A stretch of DNA of 62,000 nucleotides from Cristatella mucedo (lineage: Eukaryota; Bryozoa; Phylactolaemata; Cristatellidae), in contig WPIO01000017.1 in assembly GCA_009760855.2 (NCBI GenBank), positions 4,430,001 through 4,492,000 of the forward strand. Reading direction: 5' to 3'. Positions 9,961 through 22,200 of the stretch are shown here, one piece after another. A program made the position numbers and the translations under genes. The notes under the pieces were generated by a model, which had not been told where the DNA came from, made no database searches, and was given only the letters and a program-made list of their open reading frames with translations. How positions within the stretch are numbered: position 1 is the first letter of the stretch; every line of letters starts with the position of its first letter.

Positions 9961-11335
9961 TTAGTTTCAACCGGTAGGACCGCTTTAAGCTGCATAGGCC
10001 GCTTGTCCCGGCACATAGCCCCCTACTAACTGATCCACACTAAGCTGTTAGTTTCGGTGACCAGTTATGGCCGGTTGTAATTTGACCACACACCAGTACT
10101 GAATTTCATAGTAAACCGGCAGACCAACGGGGGGGGGTTGGCAATTGCTTGGGCGGTTACAGGTCTAGACGGGCCGCCCGGCGCCACCTAATACCATCAT
10201 CACTCACCTTGCTAACACCTCGGGGATAGTGTAGAATAGGCCTACGTATTTGGGTTGTTCCGGTCTGAGACTCGGTGGAGAGCATATAGCAGCGGTTGCA
10301 GAGCGAAGCAACAGTAGCAGTAGCCACCATCGGCTTCATTCCTGGTGCTACAAACGATTGTCTTGAGACAGCAGCATTCCAGCTTCCGTAGAGAAATATA
10401 TTCGGACTCATCACATCGAAGAACTTCGAGAAGCTTCCAGATCTTGCAATCATGCTGGCAGATGGCCGACTATGGGCGCGGACTACCTCAACGGTGCCAA
10501 GGTTTGGTATGTTACAGTCATCTGGCGTGCCTCTAAAGCATCGGATACCACAGTGTTCGGTGCTTGGTCCACTTCTTTTCACAAATTATACTCTTACTTT
10601 TACCGAATAACATCAAGAAAAGTGTACAAAATATTTGATTTGCCTCCCTCTATGTTATGAAGGCCTGTCTTTCACCATCGTGATAATTTCGCCGGAATGC
10701 TTGAGGCAGCATGACTTTAAAACGCGCATGTCATCAGGAATAAAAAACATAGAGGGCCAAACCTCGACCTTGCCAGAGGCAGTCAATCATTGGCAGGTTG
10801 GGGGGCACGTCACGCCGCTTGCCACCCGAGGCAGCATCGCAGTTAAGAAGCGTCCGGCGTCTAATTACATGCACACACAATCGACCAAGCAACTAGCTTC
10901 CATATCCCTTTACATGATGTCCTATAAAACTATCCCTGACAAACAATGGTTTTGCTGCATAATTATTGTTACAAGCGGCGGGCTGCAAGTAGCTCCTGAG
11001 CTAAAGTTCTTAGGCCGCATGTGCAGTTCACATATCAGAGCTAGTCTTTGAAAACGACAGACAAATTCTGCGGTGGCGGAGCTGCCGCCTCGAGGAAGAA
11101 CTGCTGGCAAGCTGGATATGCTGCCTCCTTATCTATCGGGCCAACCGTAGCAGAGCGCGACAGTAATCAAGAGCGGTCGTGCCTTAGTCCATATAGTGAA
11201 TAGGCCAGTATATCACATCGTCACATGGAGGCAAGAGTGCAACGCCAGCCATAGCATACACCTCTAGCTCAACAGCTTGGATTACAGCTGACTGACAAGG
11301 TCATCTCACCTGTGTGACCAGATACCTTAAGTCGG
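9961..11335. other. No gene recognised
   Basis: Short open frames on both strands at 10.1-11.1 kb have no recognised domain or clear splice context. Confidence 0.4.
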
Positions 11336-11575
11336 TGCCAAATTCTGCTGCTAGGCTTGTTTTTTGTGACCATCGCAATTGCCACATTACACCGGTTCGC
11401 TTCGACCACCACTGGTATCCGTGCAGCACCTTATCAGCTTTATGATTCTTAACTCACTTTTAGGTCCCTTCATTCTCTTGCTCCAGCCTACCTATCTGAA
11501 CTATTTCCATATATGGTTAGACATTGTATTACCTACTCTTCTGACGGCTGAAGTCATTTAGCTGAGCCTCTAACT
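11336..11575 (+). mobile_element. LINE B coding fragment
   Basis: Matches the LINE B region encoding the conserved His-Trp-x-Pro-Val block and what follows ('aattctgctgctaggcttg', 'cattctcttgctccagcc'). Frameshifts and stops show a dead copy. Confidence 0.65.
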
Positions 11576-11889
11576 AACCTCAAATCCGGTCGGCACCTTA
11601 GCTAAGTTTGAATGCTTCCAAAGCTTGGACTCACTTTCAACTGACATCGTGACATTCTATGGCTTAACTTTTTTTAAAGAAGCTAAAATGCACCTGACCC
11701 TCAAAACCTTTTCTGGGTCCATATGAACAGTTACATTATTATTGGATTGACACGCTCCTCATACAGCATACGTAGAGAGAGTTATTTACATTGTTACTAA
11801 ATTGTAAGACGCGTGTTTAAGCATGTACCCTCCATTATGTAAGTGGGATCTACTGGATTCTGCACTATAGACTGGCCCCTTTATAGAAA

Positions 11890-12370
11890 AACTTGGCATC
11901 AGCAATTGCACTTGCTTCCAATCAAGCAGCGTGTCGACTGCATGGTTCTATTAGTCAAGTATAGGTCCTTCATATATTTAATTGCTCGTGCCTAACTATC
12001 CACAGCACTTTCTAATCAGTCAAGCCATCGTACTGCCCGTTTTCTTACTCTGATAGGTTATCTGTGACTCAAACCAACCTCTAATCCTTTTGAGACCTTG
12101 CTTTAGATCGTAGCTTCCCAAAGATCAGAACATGCTACCAATTGAAATCACGTTATCTCCTGACTTGAAGACATGTAAAAATAAGCCAAGAAAACCCACC
12201 TGGTCCATGCAGAATATGTTGGATCTGAGTGACTTGTTCTTTGTGTGATAACGGGTTCTAACACAGTGCATGCTATCACTAACCAGTTGACATGTTTCCT
12301 TACCAATACACTTAAAATGCATATAAAGAGATATAGTTCTCTGAGGGTGCTACATAAATGTCTTACTGTT
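11890..12370 (+). mobile_element. LINE B 3' fragment with tail
   Basis: Runs from 'ccaatcaagcagcgtgtcg' through the C-terminal coding remnant to the 3' terminus 'agttctctgagggtgctaca' at about 12335-12355. Probably the same insertion as 11336-11575 with internal loss. No open frame. Confidence 0.6.
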
Positions 12371-14284
12371 ACTAGCTCTTGAAATTTGGGCATTGTATGC
12401 CATCTAAGCATACCTGTAGATTTTGACCTGTCCGGTTTCCAGCCAGTATAATCATAAGCTGCTGACAATCCAAAAGTACTCTCATAATAAAACTACCCTT
12501 TGGCTTGCACACGGTTCATTACTAAAAAACGCAGGTTGGACGTTGCAGCTTACACTCGTAGTTGGTAATAATTGCAGGTCACGGCCAAACAATACGAATG
12601 AGGTTTTTGAGTTTTGCCATGTGAATTGCCTCATATCGTATAAACCGTCACTCGTTTCTATCCAAAGGAGTGCATACATTACCCTGACCCTGAATATGTT
12701 GTTCAGCACATGTCGTTGTTTTGGTGCATTGCTGTTGCAATGACACGTCGATGAATCTCTCTCTCGTCACTGTACCATAAGTAAATGAAGACCACACTTT
12801 GCTGCGATTTACATGGCGGCACAACTTCAATTACAGCATCGCAGCTGTAGGAACGCGGGCCTCGCTTGTCCCATCTTTTCTCTTCCCTTCTCTTCTCTTT
12901 TCCTGTGCTGTTCACGAGATATCATGGATGCCGATAGCTCCGCACTAATAGAAATCATCAAGCACTCGCCGAGCCCACGAGATATCTCTGAAGAAGGAAC
13001 CTTTATGTCATCGGAAGGTCATAAGAACTACACCGCCTTATCCAGGACCTTTCGGCGAGCTGGCAGCTAGCTAATCAGTGCCAGTGGCTGCACTGAATGA
13101 GAAGCACTCCTCTCTGATCGCGAAGCATTCCACTTCAGATAGCCACGAGCGAGGCAGTGGCTTAGTACCCGCTCCTCGAGGTTGAGCCTTCGCCGATTCG
13201 GCATTCCTACCGGTGGTGGCCATTTAATACGACCTCTGCACCCTACGGCCAGCTGGCTCCGTGCTACACTCAATGAACTGGGGTAACAGTATACCCACGC
13301 GAACTGGCCCCGTTGGCAGCTGGTAGTGGCTGAGCGTAGGAAACTCAACAGCTGCGGTTAACCTCTGGACCCCGGGTGGCTTTTGTACTGAAGCTTGGCT
13401 GTCATAGCATGTATATAATTGGAGATCGAGAGGTCCCATCGCTTTGGCAGAAATGAAAACACCTCGAAAAATTCTACACTTTTGCAATAACAGTCCGCGC
13501 TAATGCTCGTTTCTTGCGCGACATCCGAGCTGTACCTATGACACCGTGTTCTCGGGGAAATTCGGATTCTGTCTAGACTTTCGCTTGGCTTCGAGGCGGC
13601 GGTCTCCTTGACGACTAGCCTGGCTTCTTACGGCCTACTTCCAGCAGTTGACTAACCAGATGCTCTTCTACCTGAGCTGTACAGAGACATAGCCAGGAAG
13701 AAAGCCAATGAGGGGCCAAGCATTTACCCCTCTAGAGTCGGCTAATCGCAGGAAGGCTGAAGGGGTTCGGCGGCAGCACAAACCGCCCACGATGGCCAGT
13801 GGGTCGGCCCTAAGCAGGGGTCAGGACCGCTGGCCTTCCTCCCCGAGCCTGTAAACTTGAGAGCACTCCGATGTACTCCGGGAAGCCTTGGCCCATGCCA
13901 CAACTGTCGTGTGCAAGACGCAAGGGACGTAATCATCCAATAGGACTTGAATGCCAGGGGGAAGTTCAGCAGCAACGTGCTCCGCTCTCCTGAACGACGG
14001 TACGGTTCATGGGTCAGCCGAGCCCGAGGGTATTCTCGGCGTTAAGTACGCATCACATCAAGGCCGAATATGTAGCATGGAGTAGATAGGTAGACGTGAC
14101 CTCTGAGCGCCGGTCAGACGGCATTCTAAATCAGCAGGCGTATTTACGGCTATGCAACTGCGGTTAGTTTTATTCGACTTCCTCAATATTTATTAAGCAG
14201 AAGAGCAGAGAGAAAATTGGGCGTAAAGATCTGGTAAATTGCTCTGCTCGCGACTGCCTAGCCGAACATTTGACGCTGGCACTA
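12371..14284. other. No gene recognised
   Basis: Contains short frames only, none with a domain I recognise and none framed by convincing splice sites. Confidence 0.4.
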
Positions 14285-14446
14285 GTTTGACCCAGCGATT
14301 AAGGCGCTCGCCTCAAACCAAGGTCGGGGTGGTTGTATTCGATGACCGAGGTCGTGGGCTCGAACCCCGCGGCATGTGTGGAGCGCCTGAATAGAGATTC
14401 GTCTAAGATGTTCTCTTAGGACGCTATACAAATGAATAGTATTTTT
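14285..14446 (+). mobile_element. SINE S2
   Basis: Head 'cgattaaggcgctcgcctc', B-box region 'gtgggctcgaaccccg', body 'gcgcctgaatagagattc', tail 'ctcttaggacgctatacaaa'. One of the most complete S2 copies. Confidence 0.8.
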
Positions 14447-16745
14447 ATAATTCGCACTGGCATTAATGCGTTTCAGCAATCGCCACGTCTAATTCTGCAA
14501 GCAGCGAACAGTGGTCAATCTTCTACCTCGATGTGTCCACTGGGTTTGGCGGGGCAACTTGCAAACACTTACAGACGATGTGCATGCTACGCATGAAGTG
14601 CACGAAGATGTCCGAAATTTTATTCCAGAGAACATCCCAAGCACTTTGGAATTTCTTAGAAAGTAGCCCAGGCCAAACTGTATCGGTCCGAGGTCTTGGC
14701 TTACCTAGGCAGCTGTACTGACTCAATTCCAGCTGCCGATTCGACTTCGTGTTCGCCACTTCGCTATCGTTTACTTTCCCTCGAGGTTCTTATCGCTTCG
14801 TGTCTTCTCTGCTTGACTGCACGCGGCTCCAGCGGCTTCTGTCAACGGTCTAGAGGATCGACTGCCCCAAAATACTAGAGCAGGAGCTCGACAGCGCTGC
14901 GAGCGTGGCGCCGCGGCGGGCGGCGCTTCTTCGTCGCGAAAGTCCTTAGTCACAAACGCAGCGCTCATGGCGGTGCGAGTCCTTTCCGACGACGACGCGC
15001 GACAAATGCCGCTGCGAAGCTGGCGCTGCGAAGCTCAGCACAGCGAGTCGTAGAGCAGCGCAGCACCACGTGCCCCTCCCCCCCCCCAGGTAGCGCCGAC
15101 CGTAGCGGGACGCAGCGGCAGCAGCGAAGGGCGGGCGCAGCTTAATATATGAATAGCAGGTCCGTATCTACTGTGTGTACCGCAGTCTACTTCGAAACCG
15201 CCGAGAAAGAGACGCGAGTGTACAGCAGCAGTGCAACTGCAGCTCGCCTACAGCTCTCCTCCAAAGCTCAAAGCACGCGACCGTCAAGCTCGACGCCCAG
15301 AGCGCGGCTGACTTGACTGCTACGCGATTTGGTCTCGGCTTAAGCCGCCTGGCCATAGATTTGTGGCGTCACTAGCTCCACGGCCTCGCAATTCAGTAGT
15401 CGGGATGGAGCTCCGAACAGTGGCGATCTAACTGTCCTGCGCGCCAACGTATCAATGTTTCGTCGCCGACGCGGTGGTCCAGCGGTTCCTAAACTGAAGT
15501 CCTTCTGCCACAACCAAAGAGCACGCGACGGGCGCCAGTCTTCGCCGGCGCGTGACAAATCCTGGCGAAGCTGGCACCGCGGAACACGGCTAACTAATGA
15601 CGGATGCCGTCTCCATACAAGCAGGCATGCCGATAGTAGCAGAGCTCGACGGCAATCGGGGGCACCCGGGCCTTCGTATTAGCGAAAGGCAGAGGCAGGC
15701 CAGAACGGCAGTGTATAGCAGCTGGGGTTAAGCTACACTCAAGAAACCCGAGAATTTCGACCGTGCGCCTCTGCTGAAGGAGTTGCGGCGATGGGAGCTT
15801 GGAGTTGGTTGATAGATGTCCGTCAGACTTTCAAGCCTCTTTTACCCTGAACGCTAACCATTAGGCATGAATTCAGATAGCCGTCCTTCATGAAATAATT
15901 AGACAGAAAACGTTGGAAGCATCCCCTTACCAGCCTTGTATCGATCAGAGCTTAGAGACTCGTCGATATACGTAGCTCTCGTCGGCCAGCTTGCAGCCTA
16001 ATCTCCCGGCCGCCGCTGCTGTCCAAGCCGAAGCGTCGAGCGGCTTATCCCCCCCCGAGTTGCCTGGCTTCAAAAGAAGCAGCTCGGTTAAGATAATGCG
16101 AGATTGGAAACCGCGCTCTGACCGAGTTTCGTATCAAATCATCGTCAACATGCTCCTTGGTTGGTGACTGTATGAACATTTTGTGCGAATTCATTTCTAA
16201 TTGAAAGTGCTCCATCCTGAAACGCGGGCCGACCTTGATCTCGGGGGGGGCGGAGCGGGGCGGAGCGGGTCGGAGGAGGCTACAGTTCTTGCCCGCCGAG
16301 CCCGTTTTTCGCAGTTACCGCTCCTTTAGAATTTGGAGGGGCCATAATTAGAAGTGCTCTTTATAATCGCAACCTTTTTTGTAGCTGCGGTAGCCACAGC
16401 GGTTAGTTTTCAAGCTCGGCGTTTCCGCGGAATGTGCTGCGGTTAGGAAGCTGTGCTATTCGGCTCCGAAAGTGTACTCTTATCCCCAAGCGCCTACGAA
16501 TAAACACGGGCGATCTCGTGGTGCCTACCTAAACGCATTGGCTGGTCAACACAGGCCGAGGTCGGCCGATTCAGCCAAAGCCTTGTTTATTTAGCGGCAG
16601 ACTGGGTCCTAGCGGCCATCACACCCGCTTGCTGCGTAAGGAATAGCTTGCTGCACGACTCGAAACCACGACGTAAGAGGTTCGTGAGGCGGAAGCGCTC
16701 TACTCTTAGGTCAAGACCAAGCTTACCAAGCTTAGTCTGTCAATG
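14447..16745. other. Unassigned, partly GC-rich
   Basis: About 14.9-15.7 kb is GC- and CpG-enriched and could belong to an unrecognised gene start, but I found no conserved protein segment. No SINE or LINE copy seen. Confidence 0.35.
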
Positions 16746-16772
16746 CATATATATATATATATATATATATTA
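16746..16772. repeat. (AT)n microsatellite
   Basis: About 13 AT dinucleotides. No other feature here. Confidence 0.9.
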
Positions 16773-17854
16773 GCTATTTATATAGCTATTTATACTATAT
16801 CCGTCTGTATCCCCTCGAATTCATGCCAGCAACGAAAAGGGAAAATCCTAACTAAGTTTGGGCTCAGGCGGGCAGTCGCGGAAGTCAGAGGCGCGCAAGA
16901 AGCAACTTATGACGGCTCAAACGACATGCCAGAGTCACCAGCTGTGGAGAATTTATCGTCGTTGCACAAGAAATGTGCGAATGATTTCCACAGCCCCGGA
17001 CCAGGGTGAGTCAAACCTCGGCGCCAATGGTCTTAATATGCGAAAAATGGCAGAAAGCGGCAGCTAATTTATTTTCTTGCAAAGACCTGGAAGCGCGTTG
17101 ATGGCTGGCTTGGGAGGCTAGACCAGCTTCGCAGCCTTTCCGATCGGTACTAAGTTGTGGAGGGCTCGTTGTGGTTGCGGCTCAGAATTAGAAAGTTTCT
17201 TTGTCCCTTCCAGTTAAGGAGTGACCATCGCAGCTCAATCCGCTATGGGGACGACCATCAAAGCAGCTTCTCAAATTTTAGAAATAATATAAGGGTCGCA
17301 TTGCTCATCAACTGCAGAGTTCTAATGACTATTTCTGCAGCTCTTATAACATTGATTCGTGGTATTCCAGCTCGGGGAGAATCTAAGAGAACAATCTCTA
17401 GTTTAATATATTTTATTATTATTATATTGTTATTATTATTAGTAGTACTATTGTTATGGCTAGCGTAAAGCTATACATTTAGTAGCTAGCCCTTAATCCC
17501 GGGCAGGAATCGTTTTCGAGGTGGGCGGCGACCTTGTACCATTAAGGTCTCAGCTAAAGACGGATCTATTCCGGTCAGCTTTACCTTCACCTAAGTGAAC
17601 TTATCTTATATTGGTTTCGGTCGGCTCTACGTGCGTGCCTGTGCATGACTCATTGAATGTCACTAACTGGACGTCCTGCTAACCAGTGGCCGTGAGTGTC
17701 TATATATTTGCTGTAGCACGCCTAAGCAAGATAAATTTTTGCTTTTGCTTGCATTTCAATGCACCGTCATGTCACTAGCCCCTAAAGTGTGGCATTTGCC
17801 TCCTCCACCCTACAGCGGAGCAGCGACCTCGGTCGCTACCTATTCCTACCAGTT
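16773..17854. other. No gene recognised
   Basis: Includes an ATT-rich tract at about 17415-17460 that resembles a retroelement tail, but no element body was recognised upstream of it. Confidence 0.4.
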
Positions 17855-17899
17855 GAAGGACATTTCCCCCAATGTTAATGAATGTATAACTAAGAATAC

Positions 17900-17940
<41 letters not shown>

Positions 17941-18322
17941 AATGGAGCACACGCTCTATTGAAATAAAATCAACTCAGTATAAGCGGCGACTCGATAGCA
18001 CGACCGACGGAGGCGGTACGGCCAGTCTGCGGCGGTCGACGCGCGACGCCCGGTGCAGCAACGACTGCCGCGGCGGCGGCTGCGATGCACTTGGTGGTCT
18101 GCCGAAAAGCAGGTCCACAGTGAGCGCATTTCTAATTACTATAATGTAGGAATATGTTATATATTATATACTATATAATATTTTTACAAGATATATAGAA
18201 AAAATAGTTGATATCATGGCATTCCCCTACAGGAGGGGAGGAAATGCCCTACCCCAGGGAGGGAAATGCCTTACCGGGGGGGGGGAATATCCTACCCCAG
18301 GGGGAATGTCCGTACCCCATTC
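17855..18322 (+). mobile_element. Composite repeat with inverted GGACATTTCCCC termini (copy 2)
   Basis: Begins with 'ggacatttcccccaatgtta' and continues 'aatgtataactaagaatac', the reverse complement of 5198-5240 in copy 1. After an (AT)n tract it shares 'aaaatcaactcagtata' with copy 1. It ends (18225-18320) in GGGGAAATGCC/GGGGGAATGTCC units in inverted orientation. The middle (18.0-18.2 kb) differs from copy 1, so only the ends and the flanking block are conserved. Confidence 0.5.
17902..17938. repeat. (AT)n microsatellite inside composite repeat
   Basis: Pure TA tract at the position where copy 1 has only 'gatatatacaca', so it is a local expansion. Confidence 0.9.
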
Positions 18323-18704
18323 CTCCTACCCCTCCCGATAGTCACCCTCAACGAAATTATGTCCTAATTTCACTCGATGAGCAACTGCCGAGTTCGACTC
18401 GGATAAACACTATTATTTTTCGCCACAACTTTTTTATTAATTGCGCGTCGTGCCCCCTTTATGAAAATCTTGCAGATCTTGCCCCCTATGTACATACGAA
18501 AATGGCGGGTCTTCCCCCTCCAGATGAAAATCCTGGCTCTACGACTGGAAGGATTGATGAAGTACATAGCGAAAAAGCAGCCGCGAAGTGCGGCCGAAAA
18601 TCATGCGTCAGATCCGTGATACATCTTGGTAGTTCTACGTCGCTAGTTTTTTTATTCTCCAGTGCCCGATTTGGCGTGGCGTCAACCCTGGACATCAGGC
18701 AATA
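18323..18704. other. No feature recognised
   Basis: Between the composite repeat and a LINE 3' end. Open on both strands for some distance but with no recognised domain. Confidence 0.4.
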
Positions 18705-19027
18705 GCAGGCAAAAGCTTGGAACTCCCTCCCGACCTGCGTCAGAACATCCCCTGACCTGACCACATTTAAAAGGAACTTAAAAACACACCTATTTAGGAC
18801 AGCATTTAGTGGGTCCCTGTGATTCGTTCTTTGCGTGCTGACACTGTGCATGCTGCCACTAACCACATTTGCATGCTGACCCTGTGCATGTCACCCCTAA
18901 CCATGTTATTCATTTTGTTTGTTTTATTCAAGCATGATTTTACTTATCATTCAATTGCATTTCCCTTTGCAGCAAATGTAAAGCGCCTTGAAAGAGATTA
19001 AGTTCTCTGAGGGCGCTTTATCAAGTG

Positions 19028-19071
<44 letters not shown>
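18705..19071 (+). mobile_element. LINE B 3' end with (ATT)n tail
   Basis: 5'-truncated copy holding the last coding segment (Lys-Ala-Trp-Asn-Ser-Leu-Pro type, with Lys-Ala-Trp changed), 3' UTR ('gctgacactgtgcatgctgc'), terminus 'agttctctgagggcgcttta' and 14 ATT units. The clean tail suggests it is younger than the copies at 11-12 kb. Confidence 0.85.
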
Positions 19072-19072
<1 letters not shown>

Positions 19073-19639
19073 AAACTGTGCCTAACACAAATAAAACTGG
19101 TTTGCTGTTCATGGTAATCAAGCCCTCGTTTAAGGTCCGAAGTGACTATCGCTACAATTTTAGTACTATAAATGAGTACGTAGTGTTGCATTTGAGTTTC
19201 TTCGACCCGACCACGGTATCTTCACTGTGATACATTTGACTGCACTGCTTTGTCAAGCAGCGTCAAGCAGCTCTATCTCCATGGCGCAGCAGCCTAGCAG
19301 GTCAGTGGCAACGGTCGTGTCGGAGCATCTACTCTCATCGTGCACAACTCGTTGCAGACAACATCGCCGCAGGACAATGGCAGGGCACCCTTCCCCTTAT
19401 TTCATGTGAAGATTTATTTACCCTCACACAACGAACGGTAGGGCGGTATGCATGACTAATTTTTTTTTTAGGTCAAAGAACCCAGAAGCTCTGTGCGAAG
19501 CTTCGGAAGTTGGCTCCAGCTCAAGTCGAGAACCTATTAGTAACTATACTCAAGATGAGCTCTAACTCAGCGGCAAAATTTGTACTGCGGCAGTAGCATC
19601 TTAGTGGCTATCTCCCCGCTTGCAGCGAGCACCACAGAG
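19072..19639. other. No feature recognised
   Basis: Interval between two LINE B copies. Short frames only. Confidence 0.4.
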
Positions 19640-20835
19640 TTAATGATAATGATAATAATACATTCTATATAGCGCCCTCAGAGAACTCCACCTCTTTCTA
19701 GGCACTTTACATTTGCTGCAAAGGAAACACGATCGGACGGTTAGTGGTAGCATACTCAATAAACAACAAGAATAATGTGGTTAGGGTGGCATGCGCAGGG
19801 TAAGCACGCATAAGCGTATAAATGACGAGAATCATAGGGACCCACTGAATGCTGCGATAAATGAATCTTTTTTCGTTTCCTTTAGTTTCCTTTCCTTTTT
19901 TAGTTTTCTTTTAAATGTATCGAAGTTGGGAGATATCGTGACGCAAGTCGGGAGTGAGTTCCAGCCTTTGAGAGCATACGAACTAACGGCACGATCTCCA
20001 TAGGATTTGAGGTTTTTACGAGATATAGGTGAACAGTTAGATTCAGAAAAGCAGGTGGTACGATGCTTAGCCGTGTGGGGCAGTAGATCTGATAGGTAGG
20101 CAGGAGCCAAAGAATAAAGAGACCTAAAAGTTTTGTGACAAAATCTTGAAGTCGGTGCGTTGCTTGACTGGTAGCCAGTGCAGGTCGGCGAGAAGTGGTG
20201 AGATGTGGCAACTGCGACGCTCACAACAGACAAGCCTAGCTGCAGAGTTGTGCCCCAGCTGTAAGCGCCTGATTGCACAGGCCGATAAACCAGCAAGCAG
20301 TGAGTTAGAAAAGTCAAAACGGGATGTCGCAAATGCATGAACCAATTTAGATGTGGTATCCCTGTCTAAACAAGTCCAAATTTTAGCAATATTACGTAGC
20401 TGAAAGTAGGCAGACTTGATTGCGGAGCTGATGTGGTCGTCTAAAGAAAGTTTTTTTTAAACAAGATACCTACATTTCGTGAAGATTCAACGGGGCATAT
20501 GCTGGCAGATCCGATTGTGAGCGCTAACCTTTCCAATTTCTGAATTCTACTAGGTTTGCCCAAAACTAGTAAGTTAGTTGTATCATCATTCAATTTAAGA
20601 AAGTTTGCTGCCATCAAAGTGTGGATGCCATCAATACATGGAGTAAGGGAGTGGAGAGAATTCGACGTGCTGGAGGGCTAGAAGAGATCAAGCAAAGGTA
20701 CAACTGAGTGTCATTTGCATAGAAGTAAAAGCCTAGATTGTTGCTGGCAATCTCATCGGTAAGAGGGAGAGTACAAACAGTGAAAAGAACCGGACCAAGC
20801 GCGGAGCCCTGAGGTACCGCATTTCAGAGAGTTGC
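19640..20835 (-). mobile_element. LINE B, 5'-truncated, minus strand
   Basis: Read on the minus strand, the tail is at 19640-19720 ('atagcgccctcagagaactc' on plus), then the C-terminal coding region (19.85-20.34 kb; Tyr-Leu-Ser-Asp-Leu-Leu and Ser-Tyr-Ala-Leu-Lys-Gly-Trp-Asn-Ser-Leu-Pro), then the reverse-transcriptase palm around 20.65-20.80 kb with a Phe-His-Phe-Tyr-Ala-Asn-Asp version of the catalytic box. Stops and frameshifts, plus Asp to Asn at the catalytic site, mark it as dead. Confidence 0.8.
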
Positions 20836-21734
20836 CTAGAGCATGAGTCAAGCGTACGACTTGGTGTCGGGGTAGTACATTACGCTAAGCTAAGACCCGA
20901 GAGGTTTGGTAGGCCTTGTGAAAGCGACGCCGCCATTCTGGAGCTTTCTTAGGTCGACGCACTCTAAAAACACTCAGTTCGCAGCAGTAGTTGTATAGCG
21001 ACGGGAGAGGAGCCGGGCTGCAGCTCCGTTGCAGCGCCACGTGGCGAGCATCAACAACCGCTTGCTACACGCTGCGATCGGTGGGCACTGGCAAGATCAA
21101 CGTTCAACCTTCCCTTTTGAAGGTTCGGCTCCACTACCTGAATTGCGGGCAACGCCAAAGCTCCGCAGCGGATTAGGCAGATTAAACCATGGACTGGTCA
21201 GAATTGTCTGGTCTGCGAAAGCGGCCTTCTAAATAAAGAATTTCAAGCATTAAGCAGTCGTCGTCACAGAGGAACGTGCGTGTACATATGTAACGAGAAC
21301 TCGGCATTACAATCGGGTATGCAACCGCTCAGCAAACGATTCCCCGGGGTAGCGGCAGGCTGCAATTAAAGGCAGAAGCCAATTTAGCTAATTAAGTGTC
21401 ACATTGCAGGCGGCAGCCCGATTCCAGTGCCCATGGCAGTGCAGCGTATGTCGGTCTGAATGGCCGGAGAACTAGGACCTCACAGTCTTAGTTTGGTGGA
21501 ATACGGTAGGAAAAGTCTTCACCGTTGACTGGTCGCGTGGACGCTACACAATGACGTTGGCGTACTTGAGAATGGCTTAGAAAGCCGGCACGCCCCTTTG
21601 AACCGAACCTGAAGCGGCGTTCCAGGAGTCAATCCGCCCCTTCTTCAACCCATTTATGGTTACTCGCCTCGAAAAAGGTCGAGTTTTGGTATCTACATGG
21701 CTGCCTCTTTTCCGAGGTTCTATCACCAAAAGAT
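20836..21734. other. No gene recognised
   Basis: A short plus-strand frame ends at 21232 close to an AATAAA, but it shows no domain. Otherwise nothing. Confidence 0.35.
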
Positions 21735-22200
21735 TTCAATTTAGTGCGAGAGACGGCTGAGCATGACTAGATTCTGAGGAGCGGATGCTGCGAAAGCACG
21801 TGACTGAATGATGAGTAAGGCGGTTAGATAGGAAGGCGGCGGCGGCGGGGGGGGGGGGGGGGGGGGTCTAGCGAGGCGATCAACCTTCGAGAAGCAAGAC
21901 AGAAGATTCGAAATCAACTTGACGCCTGATTGAGAGCCAGTAAACCTCAGACACAAGTGGTGGGGTGTGGTAGCTGTGCCATTGACGACAGACCAGAGGA
22001 GGTGCCGAGTTTTGCGTCACCTGTCGCAAACTGCAAACAGGATGCATCACAGAGGATGCGTGGCAGAGGATGCGTGGCAGAGGAGTCCTGAATAAAGAGC
22101 AAAATGCAGTAATCTAGGCGCGATGTTACCAAGGCGAGAGCCATTTCGGCTGCCGTACTCTTTCTTCTCTGACCAAGCCCTGTCAAGCCTAGCTGCCATG
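21735..22200 (-). mobile_element. LINE C fragment (CR1/L2-type)
   Basis: Shares an ordered set of motifs with 47735-48260 ('gtgcgagagacg', 'gcgaaagcacg', 'taatctaggcgcgatgt'). Minus-strand peptides include Leu-Val-Thr-Ser-Arg-Leu-Asp-Tyr-Cys, a segment typical of the region after the reverse transcriptase. A G-run of about 18 sits at 21847-21866. Confidence 0.55.

Noticed and set aside
10157-10582. 141-codon minus-strand frame
   Set aside because: Protein-like length but no recognisable motif, and no splice or promoter context.
17739-18149. 136-codon plus-strand frame
   Set aside because: It crosses the (AT)n tract and the composite repeat, giving Tyr-Ile repeats; not a conserved protein.
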